A stretch of DNA of 49,360 bases from Pseudonocardia terrae (GCF_021343995.1 NZ_JAJTTE010000048.1:1-49360); one strand, 5' to 3'. Shown: positions 1-8,307, counted from the first letter of the stretch. Translations and numbers: made by a program. Notes: generated by a model not told the origin, from the sequence alone.

Positions 1-39
1 CCCAACGCCTGGCAGGACCTCAGACCCCCGACGAACTAA
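1..39 (+). CDS. C-terminal end of an upstream ORF (possible)
   Basis: Frame 1 is open from the window edge and ends at a TAA (37-39), reading PNAWQDLRPPTN before the stop. Twelve residues are too few to identify a family. It is listed only because a gene reading into the window would have to end here or in another frame. The next gene's promoter begins 13 nt later. Confidence 0.25.
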   Translation, partial: PNAWQDLRPPTN

Positions 40-52
40 CGCCCGAGACCAC

Positions 53-58
53 TAGGCT
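53..58 (+). promoter_or_regulatory. -10 box TAGGCT, leaderless promoter of the methyltransferase gene
   Basis: TAGGCT fits the actinobacterial TANNNT -10 consensus. It ends 6 nt before the GTG at 65, so transcription would begin at or next to the start codon. No clear -35 is visible. The same arrangement recurs before several other genes in this window. Confidence 0.5.
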
Positions 59-64
59 GCCCGT

Positions 65-844
65 GTGAACGCGGTGGCAGGCGAGCGTCCGGGAACCGTG
101 AGCGGCGGGGCGGTCCGTCGCGTCCTCGACGCGGAGGTCGAGCGGGCGCGGTCCGCCCGGCCCGACGGCCGGCCCCGGGTGGTCGACGTCGGCGGGGGCA
201 GCGGCTCCTGGGCGGTGCCCCTGGCCGCCGCGGGGTGCGCGGTGACCGTCGTCGACGTCAGCCCCAATGCCCTGGCCGCGCTCGAGCGCCGCGCCCGCGA
301 GGCCGAGGTGCACGCGCTCGTCACCCCGGTGCAGGGCGACGCCGACCAGCTGCCCGAGGTCGTGGCCGACCTCATCGACTCCGGTGGCGCCGATCTCGTA
401 CTCGGGCACGGGCTGCTCGAGGTGGTCGACGACCCGGCGCGGGCCGCGGCCTCGCTCGCCGCGGTCGCAGCCCCGGGCGCCGCCGTGTCGGTGCTGGCGA
501 CCAGCCGGAACGCCGCCGTCCTCTGGCACGTCCTGGGCGGGCGGCTCGAGGAGGCCCGCGCCGTCCTCACCGACCCGGACGGGCGCTACGGCCCGGACGA
601 CACCCTCCGCCGCCGGCTCGACGGGCCCACGGTCACCGCGCTGCTGGAGGAGACGAGGCGGCTGCGCGTCGAGCTCGTCCAGGGCGACGGCCTTCTCGAG
701 GCCTGGTTGCCCCACTCCGTCCGGGACGGTGGTCCGGCGGACATGCGGGGCGCGGCGGAGCTGGAGGACCTCGCCGCCGGGGTGCCGGCGCTGCGCGAGG
801 TCGCCGCGCGGCTGCACGTCCTGGCGCGCGCCGTCACGCCCTGA
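65..844 (+). CDS. class I SAM-dependent methyltransferase
   Basis: A 259-residue protein with a Rossmann-type methyltransferase fold. VVDVGGGSGSW (about residues 38-50) is motif I, the glycine-rich SAM loop. TVVDVS follows as the second beta strand with its acidic residue, and DLVLGHGLLEVVDD (about 115-130) matches the post-motif acidic strand. The substrate cannot be told from sequence. GTG at 65 is preferred because a TAGGCT -10 box ends 6 nt upstream, which suggests a leaderless message. A 257-nt gap separates it from the DUF3040 gene. Family assignment is firm, role unknown. Confidence 0.85.
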   Translation: MNAVAGERPGTVSGGAVRRVLDAEVERARSARPDGRPRVVDVGGGSGSWAVPLAAAGCAVTVVDVSPNALAALERRAREAEVHALVTPVQGDADQLPEVVADLIDSGGADLVLGHGLLEVVDDPARAAASLAAVAAPGAAVSVLATSRNAAVLWHVLGGRLEEARAVLTDPDGRYGPDDTLRRRLDGPTVTALLEETRRLRVELVQGDGLLEAWLPHSVRDGGPADMRGAAELEDLAAGVPALREVAARLHVLARAVTP

Positions 845-1004
845 GCCGGGTGCGGCGCTCCGGCGCCGCAGCCGGTGGTGGGGCGCCGTCCGACCTGGAC
901 GAGGAAAGCGATGTCGATCACCTCTCGTCCGGGGCGGGGAGGCCGTTCGAAGATCGATGTGCCCGGGTTGTGACCTCCGGGTAGTGGACCAGCCCTTTGC
1001 CTCG

Positions 1005-1010
1005 TATTCT
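1005..1010 (+). promoter_or_regulatory. candidate -10 box TATTCT for the DUF3040 gene
   Basis: TATTCT lies in the 257-nt gap upstream of the DUF3040 gene and would give a leader of roughly 85 nt. No well-spaced -35 is evident, so this is a weak call based on the -10 consensus and position. Confidence 0.3.
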
Positions 1011-1101
1011 CTTGGTCAGACGCCCAGCCCGGGCGCTCGTTCCGCCACCCGCCGCACCAGGGTTGGCGGGACATCCCGTGACCGTTGTGCCGGAGGACGT
1101 C

Positions 1102-1494
1102 ATGCCCCTCTCCGAGCACGAGCAGCGCCTGCTCGAACAGATCGAGCGTGCTCTCTACGCCGAGGACCCCAAGTTCGCCTCGACCGTGCGCGGCTCCAAG
1201 CTGCGCAAACCGAGCCGGCGCCGGCGAATCCAGGGCATCGCGCTCTTCGCGGTGGGTCTGGTGCTGCTCGTCGTCGGCGTGGCGGTCGCCCCGCTCCGCG
1301 ACCTCGTCGGCGCGGTCCCCGTCGTCAGCGTGGTCGGGTTCCTGGCCATGCTCGGCGGCACGATGCTGGCGCTCAGCGCCCGCGGGGCCGGCAAGGGCGG
1401 TGGCGGTGCGGACGGCAAGCAGGCCGAGCCGGACAAGAACCGATTCACCGGGCGCATGGAAGAGCGCTTCCGGCGTCGGTTCGAACAGGACTGA
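1102..1494 (+). CDS. DUF3040 domain small membrane protein
   Basis: A 130-residue protein. Its N-terminus, MPLSEHEQRLLEQIERAL followed by YAEDPKFAS, is the hallmark of the DUF3040 family of actinobacterial membrane proteins. A basic stretch (KLRKPSRRRR) precedes two hydrophobic segments (about residues 45-63 and 70-90), and a Gly/Lys-rich charged tail follows. ATG 1102 was chosen because the family motif begins there and GGAGG lies 5 nt upstream; the frame stays open further upstream but that part has no family character. Function unknown. A near-perfect hairpin follows the stop and separates it from the convergent operon. Confidence 0.85.
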   Translation: MPLSEHEQRLLEQIERALYAEDPKFASTVRGSKLRKPSRRRRIQGIALFAVGLVLLVVGVAVAPLRDLVGAVPVVSVVGFLAMLGGTMLALSARGAGKGGGGADGKQAEPDKNRFTGRMEERFRRRFEQD

Positions 1495-1510
1495 TCGACA
1501 GACCACGAGC

Positions 1511-1539
1511 AGAGCCGCGGCCCGGGAGGCCGCGGCTCT
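1511..1539. terminator. bidirectional hairpin terminator
   Basis: A perfect 12-bp stem (AGAGCCGCGGCC, 1511-1522, against 1528-1539) with a 5-nt loop lies between the convergent DUF3040 and transglutaminase genes. There is no T-run, as is common for high-GC actinobacterial terminators. Confidence 0.75.
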
Positions 1540-1589
1540 CGTCGTTCGCGCGCCGTGAGCGTTATGGAGCCATAACGCGGGTAGCGCCG

Positions 1590-3872
1590 TCAGCCGGTCG
1601 TGCTCGGGCGGCGGTCCTTCGTCGGGAGCAGATCGAGCAGGGAGCGGGGCGCCAGGGTCCGCACCCACGCCCGCCACCCCCCGCGACCGGAGCCGTCGAT
1701 CGCGGCGAGCACGATCCGCAGGGGAGCGGTCAGGGCGCCCTCGGTGGATGGTGCGTCGCCGTACCACTCCGCCTCGACCAGCCGCACGATCTCGCGCAAC
1801 GCGTCCTGCGTGGCGGCGCTCGCGGGGCCGTCGAGCTCGTGCGCCCCCACGAGCGCCCGCGCGGTGCCGCGGACGGTGCCGCCGGCGGACACGGCCGAGC
1901 CGCGGTCCCGCGAGGTCGCGAGCACCTCGTCCCACGCCGCGCGACCGGCCCCCGGGCCGCCGGCCCCGGCGGCGGCGAGACGGCGCCTGCGCAGCATCCG
2001 CCGGGCAATCGTCGGGCCGGCCAGCAGCGCCACCACCAGCAACGCCACGAGCGGACCCAGCACCGGGACGCCGCCGTCCTGGTCCGCCGCGGTCGGATCC
2101 GGCTGCGGCACGTCGACCGGCGTCGGCTGCGGCGTCGGCTGCGGCGCCTCGGCCTGCGGCGCGGGCTGCGGGACCTCCTGCTGGGGCGCGGCGGGCTGCG
2201 CGGCGCCGGGCGGGGCGTCGCCCACGGCCTCGAGGACGTAGGGCGGGACGACCGTGCGGCCGTCGGTGAGCGGGGTCGGGTCGAAGGTCGTCCACCCGTA
2301 GCCGGGGAACCAGGCCTCGACCCAGGCGTGTGCGTCGCGGGTGCTCACGCTGCGGTAGCCGTCGCCCTCGGTGCCGGCCGTGAACCCGACGGCCACCCGG
2401 GCCGGCACGCCCTGCGTCCGCAGCATCACGGCCATCGCCGAGGCGAACTGTTCGCAGTAGCCCGCGTGCCCGACGGTGAGGAAGTCGACGAGGGCGTCGT
2501 CGCCGCTGCCCGGCGCGGTCTCCAGGCTGTACCGGAACTGCGACTGCGGACCGGTGAAGTACTCGACCAGCGCGATCGCCTTGTCGAAGTTGGTCGCGGC
2601 ACCGCGGGTGACGTCGGCGGCGATCCGTGCGACCCGCGCGTCGACGCCCGTCGTGTCCCGGTACCCCGGGTCGACCCGGGTCGGGCCGGAGGCGGAGCGC
2701 AGATCGTCGGCCGACGGCGCCGGCAGCACCGCGGTCTCCTGCCAGGCCTCCTCCTCGCGCGGGCGCTGGGTGTAGGCGATGCCGCTGCTGCGGTCGTAGG
2801 CCCACTTGTCGGCGTCCACTCCGGTCACGGACCCGGGCTGGCCGTAGAGCGGGAGCCAGTAGTCCCGGAAGTTCACGTTCTGCACGGCGACCTGGACGCG
2901 GTCGCCCTCCGGCGGGTCCTCCGTGAGTGGCCCGGCGAGCGGGACCCCGGGCCGGGGCTGGGCCGCCTGCCAGCCGGAGTTGGCGCGGTAGTCGGAGAGG
3001 GTCAGCGCGCGCAGGTACGTCGGGCGCGGGAGCCCGGTGGTGCGGAACAGCTCGACGGGGTCGCTCTGGGTGAGCTGGCCGCGCAGCGAGGTGAACGGGT
3101 TGAGCCCGATCGCGCCGCCGTTGCCGCCGCCCGCGCCGCCGCTGACGAACCGCCCGGACGTGCCGACGACGGTCGCCGCGCTGCCGAGCAGCAGCCCCAG
3201 CACCCCGGCCACGGCGACGACCGCGATCCCGCCGGTCACGAGCGCGCCGCTGCGCCGCCCGACGCCGTCGCGCGCGACGAGCAGCAGGCCGTACCCGGCG
3301 ACCGCGCAGGCCACCGCCCACCAGGGCAGCAGGGCGTCGGAGAGCGCGGCCGGCACCGCGACCATGCACAGCAGCGGCACCCCGGCGGCGGCCGGCGCGT
3401 CCGAGGACACCGAGACGGCGTGCACGATCACCGCGAGCAGGCCGAACGCGGCCGCGATCAGGAACATCATCCCCGGCGTCGGCACGACGGGCGCCACCCC
3501 GGAGTCGATCTGCGCGGCGGCCTCCGCGACGTGGTCGGCGAAGGCGCCGAACGCCGAGGGCCCGGGGAGGAAGCCGGCCACCGCGCCGTCGCCGAACAGG
3601 CCGGTGAGCACCAGGAGGGCGCCGATCAGCTGGCCGACGGCGACGGCCGGGCCCGGCAGCCGCTGCAGCGCCACCCCCAGGCCGACGACCACCGCCACGA
3701 CCAGCGCGGCATCGGCGAACCAGGTGCCGCCCTGCACGACGGCGACCAGGCAGGTGCCCGCGAGCAGGACCGCGAGCCCGCCGGCCACCGCAGCGATCCA
3801 GCGGATCCGCGGACGGTCCGGTGGGGGAGCGGTCGCGGGCGGCGCCGGCCGGAGCGCGGTGGGTGCGCTCAT
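1590..3872 (-). CDS. DUF3488/transglutaminase-like membrane protein
   Basis: A 760-residue protein. The first ~230 residues hold several membrane segments (DUF3488 region), followed by a large extracytoplasmic part with a transglutaminase core. The papain-like triad is visible: Cys473 in GYCEQFASAM, His515 in DAHAWVEAW and Asp531 in TTFDPTP. A Pro/Gln/Ala-rich linker (about 565-605) leads to one more membrane segment and a cytoplasmic tail resembling DUF4129. Its ATG overlaps the upstream DUF58 stop as ATGA. The moxR-DUF58-transglutaminase trio is common in actinobacteria. Its substrate is not established; an envelope role is inference from topology and from the divergent dcw cluster. Confidence 0.9.
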   Translation of the reverse strand: MSAPTALRPAPPATAPPPDRPRIRWIAAVAGGLAVLLAGTCLVAVVQGGTWFADAALVVAVVVGLGVALQRLPGPAVAVGQLIGALLVLTGLFGDGAVAGFLPGPSAFGAFADHVAEAAAQIDSGVAPVVPTPGMMFLIAAAFGLLAVIVHAVSVSSDAPAAAGVPLLCMVAVPAALSDALLPWWAVACAVAGYGLLLVARDGVGRRSGALVTGGIAVVAVAGVLGLLLGSAATVVGTSGRFVSGGAGGGNGGAIGLNPFTSLRGQLTQSDPVELFRTTGLPRPTYLRALTLSDYRANSGWQAAQPRPGVPLAGPLTEDPPEGDRVQVAVQNVNFRDYWLPLYGQPGSVTGVDADKWAYDRSSGIAYTQRPREEEAWQETAVLPAPSADDLRSASGPTRVDPGYRDTTGVDARVARIAADVTRGAATNFDKAIALVEYFTGPQSQFRYSLETAPGSGDDALVDFLTVGHAGYCEQFASAMAVMLRTQGVPARVAVGFTAGTEGDGYRSVSTRDAHAWVEAWFPGYGWTTFDPTPLTDGRTVVPPYVLEAVGDAPPGAAQPAAPQQEVPQPAPQAEAPQPTPQPTPVDVPQPDPTAADQDGGVPVLGPLVALLVVALLAGPTIARRMLRRRRLAAAGAGGPGAGRAAWDEVLATSRDRGSAVSAGGTVRGTARALVGAHELDGPASAATQDALREIVRLVEAEWYGDAPSTEGALTAPLRIVLAAIDGSGRGGWRAWVRTLAPRSLLDLLPTKDRRPSTTG

Positions 3873-5122
3873 GGCGCACCCGCCGGGCTCACGGGGCTGC
3901 CCGCGACGAGCGCGTCCCAGGCCTGCTCGGGCGTGCGGTGGGCGCCCGCGACGGAGACGTGCCAGCCCGCGCGCCGGAGCACCTCGGCCGCGGCGGCGGG
4001 GTCGGGTGTCCGCTCGCCGGCGCCGTCCCAGGTCGCGACGTCGAGCAGGACCGCGTACCCGCCGCCGGGGTGCCGCCCGGCGAGCTGCCCGGCCTGCTCC
4101 GGCGTGCACGCCCCGAGCACGGCGACGACGTCCCGGCCGGCGGCCGTCGACGGGCCGGAGAGGTCGGGGCGGGCGGCGGGGCGGAGCACGGCGAGCGCGT
4201 CGAGCAGGGGATCGAGGCCGGCACCGGCGGCGACCGGGGCGCCGTCCTCGGTGACCACCTCGACCGGCTCGCCGCGCCGCAGTAGGTGCGCGCCGATGCT
4301 GGCCGCCAGCGTGACCGCGAACTCCAGGCTGGCGCCCGCGCCGTGGCCGCGGTGCGCCCCGTCGCGCCGGTCGAGCAGCACGGTCACGCCCGCGTGCCAC
4401 GGCCGTTCCTCGAGGCGGACCATCAGCTCGTCGTGCCGGGCCGTGCTCTTCCAGTGCACCCGCCGCAGCTCGTCGCCCTGCCGGTAGGTCCGCACCATGA
4501 CGTCCGGGCTGCCCTGGCCCTGCTGGGCGGCGGCCCCGGGGAGGCCCTCGCCGCTGCCCAGCGCGCGCGGCGCCCCGTGCAGCCCGACGACCCGCGGCAC
4601 CACCAGCAGCCGGTCGGGCGCGAGCATCTCGCGGGTGAACTCGGCCAGCCCCAGCGCGCCGACCGCCCGCGCGGTCAGCGGCCCCACCCGGTGCGCCCCG
4701 CGCAGGGCGGGCCGCAGGGGATAGGTGACGCGGGCCCCGCGGCCCCCGATCCGGTGCACGGTGAACCGCGGGGGCGTCGACGGGACGGGGCCGGCGGCGT
4801 CGGGCACGGTGTCGGCGAGGCGGAGGGCGCCGAACACGGGGCCGCCGCGCAGGTCCAGTGCCACCTCGACCGGGGTGTCGGTGGCGCTGCGCGCGGGCAG
4901 CAGCGTGCGCGCGGCCTGCACCGAGCGGCGGGTGCGTACGGCGAGCAGCAGCGAGACCAGCGGCAGCAGGCACACGACCAGCCCGACCCGGAGCAGGTCG
5001 CGCTCGTCGAGCACGACCGCGCACACCGCGGTCGCGACGCCGCCGGCCAGGAGGCTGCGCCCCCGGACCGTCAGCCCGAACGTGCGGGCCCCGGATCGAC
5101 CCACGGACGGACGGGATCTCAC
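3869..5122 (-). CDS. DUF58 domain protein
   Basis: A 417-residue protein with two adjacent hydrophobic segments near the N-terminus (about residues 14-57), a beta-rich middle, and the diagnostic DUF58 motif YRQGDELRRVHWKSTARHDE followed by LMVRLEE. The C-terminal part resembles a von Willebrand A-like fold, as in other DUF58 proteins. The GTG start at 5122 overlaps the moxR stop as GTGA, which decides the start; a second GTG seven codons later lacks this coupling. The stop overlaps the transglutaminase start. The family commonly partners MoxR ATPases; its exact activity is unknown. Confidence 0.85.
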   Translation of the reverse strand: MRSRPSVGRSGARTFGLTVRGRSLLAGGVATAVCAVVLDERDLLRVGLVVCLLPLVSLLLAVRTRRSVQAARTLLPARSATDTPVEVALDLRGGPVFGALRLADTVPDAAGPVPSTPPRFTVHRIGGRGARVTYPLRPALRGAHRVGPLTARAVGALGLAEFTREMLAPDRLLVVPRVVGLHGAPRALGSGEGLPGAAAQQGQGSPDVMVRTYRQGDELRRVHWKSTARHDELMVRLEERPWHAGVTVLLDRRDGAHRGHGAGASLEFAVTLAASIGAHLLRRGEPVEVVTEDGAPVAAGAGLDPLLDALAVLRPAARPDLSGPSTAAGRDVVAVLGACTPEQAGQLAGRHPGGGYAVLLDVATWDGAGERTPDPAAAAEVLRRAGWHVSVAGAHRTPEQAWDALVAGSPVSPAGAP

Positions 5123-6129
5123 GCCCGTGAGGGTGCCCGCACCGGGATGCGCGACAGCAACCCGCGGACGACGTCGGCGGCGGTGACCCGGGACGCGCCG
5201 GCCTCGGGCGCGACGGTCAGCCGGTGCGCGATGACGGGGACGGCGACCGCCTGGACGTCGTCCGGGACGACGTAGCCGCGCCCGGCCAGCGCCGCCTGCG
5301 CCCGCGCCGCCCGCACCAGGTGCAGGGTGGTGCGTGGGGAGGCACCGAGGCGCAGCTCGGGCTGCCGGCGGGTCGCGCCGACGAGGTCGACGCAGTACTG
5401 CCGCACCTCCTGGCCGACCCGGATCCGGCGCACGGCCTCGATCACCGAGCGGACGGTGCGGGCGTCGGCGACCGGGCGCAGGGTGTCGAGCGGGTCGGCG
5501 CCCGCGTGCTCGTCGATCATCGCGAGCTCGGCGGCGGGGTCGGGGTAGCCGACGCTGATCCGTGCGGTGAAGCGGTCCCGCTGCGCCTCGGGGAGCGGGT
5601 AGGTGCCGTCCATCTCCACCGGGTTCTGCGTGGCGACGACCATGAACGGGCTGGCCAGCCCGTAGGTCCCGCCGTCCACGGTCACCTGGTGCTCGGCCAT
5701 GCACTCCAGCAGTGCCGACTGGGTCTTCGGCGAGGCGCGGTTGATCTCGTCCGCGATCACGACGTTGGCGAACACCGGCCCGGGCCGGAACTCGAACTCG
5801 CCGGTCTGCCGGTTGTAGACGGACATGCCGGTGATGTCGCCGGGCAGCAGGTCGGGGGTGAACTGCACGCGGCTGACCGAGCAGTCGAGCGAGCGGGCGA
5901 GCGCCTTGGCCAGCGACGTCTTGCCCACGCCGGGCACGTCCTCGACCAGCAGGTGCCCCTCGGCGAGCAGGGTGACCAGCGCGAGCCGGACGACCTCCGG
6001 CTTGCCCACGATGATCCGCTGCACGTTCTGCGCGATGCGGCCGGTGAGGTCGGCGACGGCGGCCAGCGGCGGGGGCTCGGGTGCGCTCTCGCCGGTCACC
6101 GGCGGGCCCGGACGGCTGCTGGTGGTCAA
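5119..6129 (-). CDS. MoxR family AAA+ ATPase
   Basis: A 336-residue AAA+ ATPase. Walker A is VPGVGKTSLAKALA, Walker B is VVIADEINRA, and TQNPVEMDGTYPLPEAQRDR is the conserved segment before sensor 1 and the arginine finger. The C-terminal lid (VPDDVQAVAVPVIAHRL) is typical of MoxR. It is the first gene of the minus-strand operon; family members are thought to act as chaperones with DUF58/VWA partners. I chose TTG 6129 because AGGAG lies 5 nt upstream of it. An in-frame GTG ten codons later has no Shine-Dalgarno. Family certain, start moderate. Confidence 0.88.
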   Translation of the reverse strand: MTTSSRPGPPVTGESAPEPPPLAAVADLTGRIAQNVQRIIVGKPEVVRLALVTLLAEGHLLVEDVPGVGKTSLAKALARSLDCSVSRVQFTPDLLPGDITGMSVYNRQTGEFEFRPGPVFANVVIADEINRASPKTQSALLECMAEHQVTVDGGTYGLASPFMVVATQNPVEMDGTYPLPEAQRDRFTARISVGYPDPAAELAMIDEHAGADPLDTLRPVADARTVRSVIEAVRRIRVGQEVRQYCVDLVGATRRQPELRLGASPRTTLHLVRAARAQAALAGRGYVVPDDVQAVAVPVIAHRLTVAPEAGASRVTAADVVRGLLSRIPVRAPSRA

Positions 6130-6573
6130 CCCTGCTCCTGTTCGTGGGCGTCCGCGGACGGGTCGGACACGGGGAACTGCGGGAACTTGCGCCCCCAGTC
6201 TGTCAAACGGCCGCGCGGCGCCTCCCCCGGACGTGTCACGTGTACCCCGCCGGGGCGTCCGTCCGGGGGCCTCCACCCGCCGCCCCACGGCCCCCCACCG
6301 AGGGCTCCCACCGTCCCCCATCCCGCACCCCACCGGGCCCCATCGCCGCACCCTCGGCGCGCTGACCTGCGGTTTTCTCGGAGCCGTGCTGGTGGGGAGC
6401 GGGGCCCGGACACGCGTACCGCCGGTTTCCCCCCACCGCCCCCCACGTCATCCGACCTGCTGAAACACCGAACGGAGGCCGCTGAAGGGGTCTGTTCGAG
6501 TTGACGGTGGGGGGAAGTGGGGTAATGTGGCCGCCGTTGGAGCGAGACGGGGCTCCGAGATGAGGTGGGGCGG
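6130..6573. promoter_or_regulatory. divergent moxR / mraZ control region
   Basis: No gene is evident in these 444 nt. The moxR side has a consensus -35 (TTGACA on the minus strand, 6201-6206) without an obvious -10 at the right distance. The middle is very C-rich on the plus strand and includes CCAC tetramers exactly 10 bp apart at 6285/6295 and at 6433/6443. The mraZ promoter with three 10-bp-spaced GTGG boxes occupies 6501-6530. Confidence 0.6.
6501..6530 (+). promoter_or_regulatory. mraZ promoter with embedded MraZ boxes
   Basis: TTGACG (6501-6506) and TAATGT (6523-6528) form a -35/-10 pair with a 16-bp spacer. GTGG tetramers at 6507, 6517 and 6527 are spaced exactly 10 bp and fill the spacer and -10. 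MraZ regulators characterised in other bacteria bind direct repeats of a TGGG-type box with about one helical turn spacing upstream of mraZ. The overlap with the promoter predicts autorepression. Promoter and boxes are seen in the sequence; the regulation is inferred from the family. Confidence 0.75.
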
Positions 6574-7005
6574 GTGTTCCTCGGCACCTACACCCCACGG
6601 TTGGACGACAAGGGGCGGCTCACGCTGCCGGCGAAGTTCCGGGACGAACTGCGGGGCGGGTGCATGGTCACGAAAGGGCAGGACCACTGCCTCTACGTGT
6701 TCACCCGCGAGGCCTTCACGGAGATGGCCACCAAGGTCGCCTCGGCGCCGCTGACCAGCGAGTCGGCCCGTGCCTTCCAGCGGAACCTCTTCGCGGGAAC
6801 CGACGAGCAGAACCCCGACGGCCAGGGCCGGATCGCGATCGCCCCGGAGCTGCGCCGGTACGCGGGACTGACCAAGGAGTGCGTGGTGATCGGCGCGTTC
6901 ACGCGCGTCGAGATCTGGGACGCGCAGTCCTGGCAGGAGTACCAGGAGCGGCACGAGGAGGACTACGCCAAGGCGCAGGAGGAGGTTCTGCCCGGACTGA
7001 TCTGA
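6574..7005 (+). CDS. mraZ: transcriptional regulator MraZ
   Basis: A 143-residue protein with two SpoVT/AbrB-like halves. The first begins FLGTYTPRLDDKGRLTLPAK with the conserved DxKGR motif (about residues 10-20). The second, NPDGQGRIAIAPELRRYAGL (about 85-105), repeats the pattern, and TRVEIWD closes it. MraZ proteins form ring-shaped oligomers that bind repeated boxes in front of the dcw cluster. The GTG at 6574 gives the canonical FLGTYTPR N-terminus and the family's usual length. The in-frame GTG at 6565 would add three residues but sits inside the purine-rich GAGGTGG ribosome-binding site. Confidence 0.93.
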   Translation: MFLGTYTPRLDDKGRLTLPAKFRDELRGGCMVTKGQDHCLYVFTREAFTEMATKVASAPLTSESARAFQRNLFAGTDEQNPDGQGRIAIAPELRRYAGLTKECVVIGAFTRVEIWDAQSWQEYQERHEEDYAKAQEEVLPGLI

Positions 7006-7329
7006 GCCCGTGACCACACGGGTGCGGAACGGTCCACCACTTCGACGACGCGACACCGTCGCCGTCCCGACCCGGACGCCGTGAAGGCCCTCCCGGTCCG
7101 ACGGCCCTGGCGCACCTTCCCCGGTGCCAGGTCCGTCGGGGCGGGGCGGCCGCACGGCGGCCAGGTGGGGACGGCGGCGGCAGGGGTTGCGCAGCGGTAC
7201 ACACCCGCCAGGCTGGGGAGCTGGAGCGGGACGGCAGCGGCTCGGGACGCCGGCGGGTCCCGGGCCGCTGTGCATGCAGGGCGGCTCCGTGTGCGGGCGC
7301 GGGGCCGAGGCGCGGCGGGAGGTGACCAG
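7006..7329. other. mraZ-rsmH spacer
   Basis: This 324-nt spacer stays open in the rsmH frame from GTG 7081, but the predicted residues are Arg/Gly/Ala-rich without family character, so I treat it as non-coding. It holds one strong hairpin (7098-7139) and the rsmH ribosome-binding site GGAGGTGA at 7318-7325. Confidence 0.5.
7098..7139 (+). terminator. hairpin between mraZ and rsmH (terminator or attenuator)
   Basis: CCGACGG (7098-7104) pairs with CCGTCGG (7133-7139), CCTGG (7106-7110) with CCAGG (7127-7131) and CACC (7113-7116) with GGTG (7123-7126). One mismatch and a 2-nt bulge interrupt an otherwise 16-bp stem over a 6-nt loop. No T-run follows. Its position suggests partial termination after mraZ. 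Confidence 0.5.
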
Positions 7330-8307
7330 GTGTCCACGACGGGGGACGAGCCGGGTCCGCACTCCCACGTGCCGGTCATGCTGCCGCGCGTGCTCGAGCT
7401 GTTCGAGCCGGCCCTCCGGGACCGGCCGGCGGTGCTGGTCGACGCCACCCTGGGCCTCGGCGGCCATTCGGCGGCGTTGCTGGCGGCCCATCCGCGGCTG
7501 ACCCTGGTCGGCCTCGACCGGGACCCGCAGGCGCTGGAGCTGGCCGGACGGCGGCTCACCGCCCACTCCGGCCGCACGCACCTGGTGCACGCCGTGTACG
7601 ACCGGATCGCCGAGGTGCTCGCGGAACTGGGGCTTCCGCGCGTCGACGGCGTCCTGTTCGACCTCGGGGTGTCCTCGCTGCAGCTCGACGCCGCCGAGCG
7701 CGGCTTCTCCTACTCCCGCGACGCCGACCTCGACATGCGGATGGACCCCACCACGGGGCCGACCGCGGCCGAGGTCCTCAACACCTACCCGGTGCCCGAC
7801 CTGACCCGGATCCTGCGGGAGTACGGGGAGGAACGGTTTGCCGCGCGCATCGCCTCCGCCGTGGCGAGACGCCGGCAGCAGGCACCGTTCACCCGCAGCG
7901 CCGAGCTGGTGGAACTGCTCTACGCCGCGGTGCCCGCCGCCTCGCGGCGGACCGGCGGGCATCCCGCCAAGCGCACGTTCCAGGCGTTGCGGATCGAGGT
8001 CAACCGCGAGCTCGAGGCGCTGCGGACGGCCCTGCCGGCCGCGCTCGACTCGCTGGCCGTGGGCGGGCGGGTCGTCGTGCTCGCCTACCACTCGCTGGAG
8101 GACCGGATGGTCAAGCGGGAGTTCACCGCCCGTGCGACCTCCCGGACCCCGGTGGACCTGCCGGTCGAGCTGCCGGGCCACGGCCCGGAGCTGCGGCTGC
8201 TGACCCGTGGGGCCGAGGTCGCCACGGACGACGAGATCGAAGACAACCCGCGCGCCGCCTCGGTGCGGTGCCGGGCCGCCGAACGCATCCGGGAGGTCGC
8301 AGCATGA
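7330..8307 (+). CDS. rsmH: 16S rRNA (cytosine(1402)-N(4))-methyltransferase RsmH
   Basis: A 325-residue SAM methyltransferase that modifies C1402 in the decoding centre of 16S rRNA. HVPVML (13-18) and the SAM loop DATLGLGGHS (38-47) open the protein. FDLGVSSLQLD, AERGFSYSRDADLDMRMD, GGHPAKRTFQALRIEVN and YHSLEDR are all RsmH signatures. GTG 7330 is set by a near-perfect Shine-Dalgarno GGAGGTGA 4 nt upstream and by the family N-terminus; the frame stays open upstream to 7081. The stop is overlapped (ATGA) by a 14-codon micro-ORF that leads to ftsL. Confidence 0.95.
   Translation: MSTTGDEPGPHSHVPVMLPRVLELFEPALRDRPAVLVDATLGLGGHSAALLAAHPRLTLVGLDRDPQALELAGRRLTAHSGRTHLVHAVYDRIAEVLAELGLPRVDGVLFDLGVSSLQLDAAERGFSYSRDADLDMRMDPTTGPTAAEVLNTYPVPDLTRILREYGEERFAARIASAVARRRQQAPFTRSAELVELLYAAVPAASRRTGGHPAKRTFQALRIEVNRELEALRTALPAALDSLAVGGRVVVLAYHSLEDRMVKREFTARATSRTPVDLPVELPGHGPELRLLTRGAEVATDDEIEDNPRAASVRCRAAERIREVAA

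Noticed and set aside
267..4487. 1406-residue plus-strand ORF
   Set aside because: It is Arg/Pro/Gly-rich low-complexity sequence antisense to the transglutaminase and DUF58 genes, whose catalytic motifs are clear.
7081..7329. N-terminal extension of RsmH from GTG 7081
   Set aside because: The added residues lack family similarity, and the Shine-Dalgarno GGAGGTGA sits just before GTG 7330.
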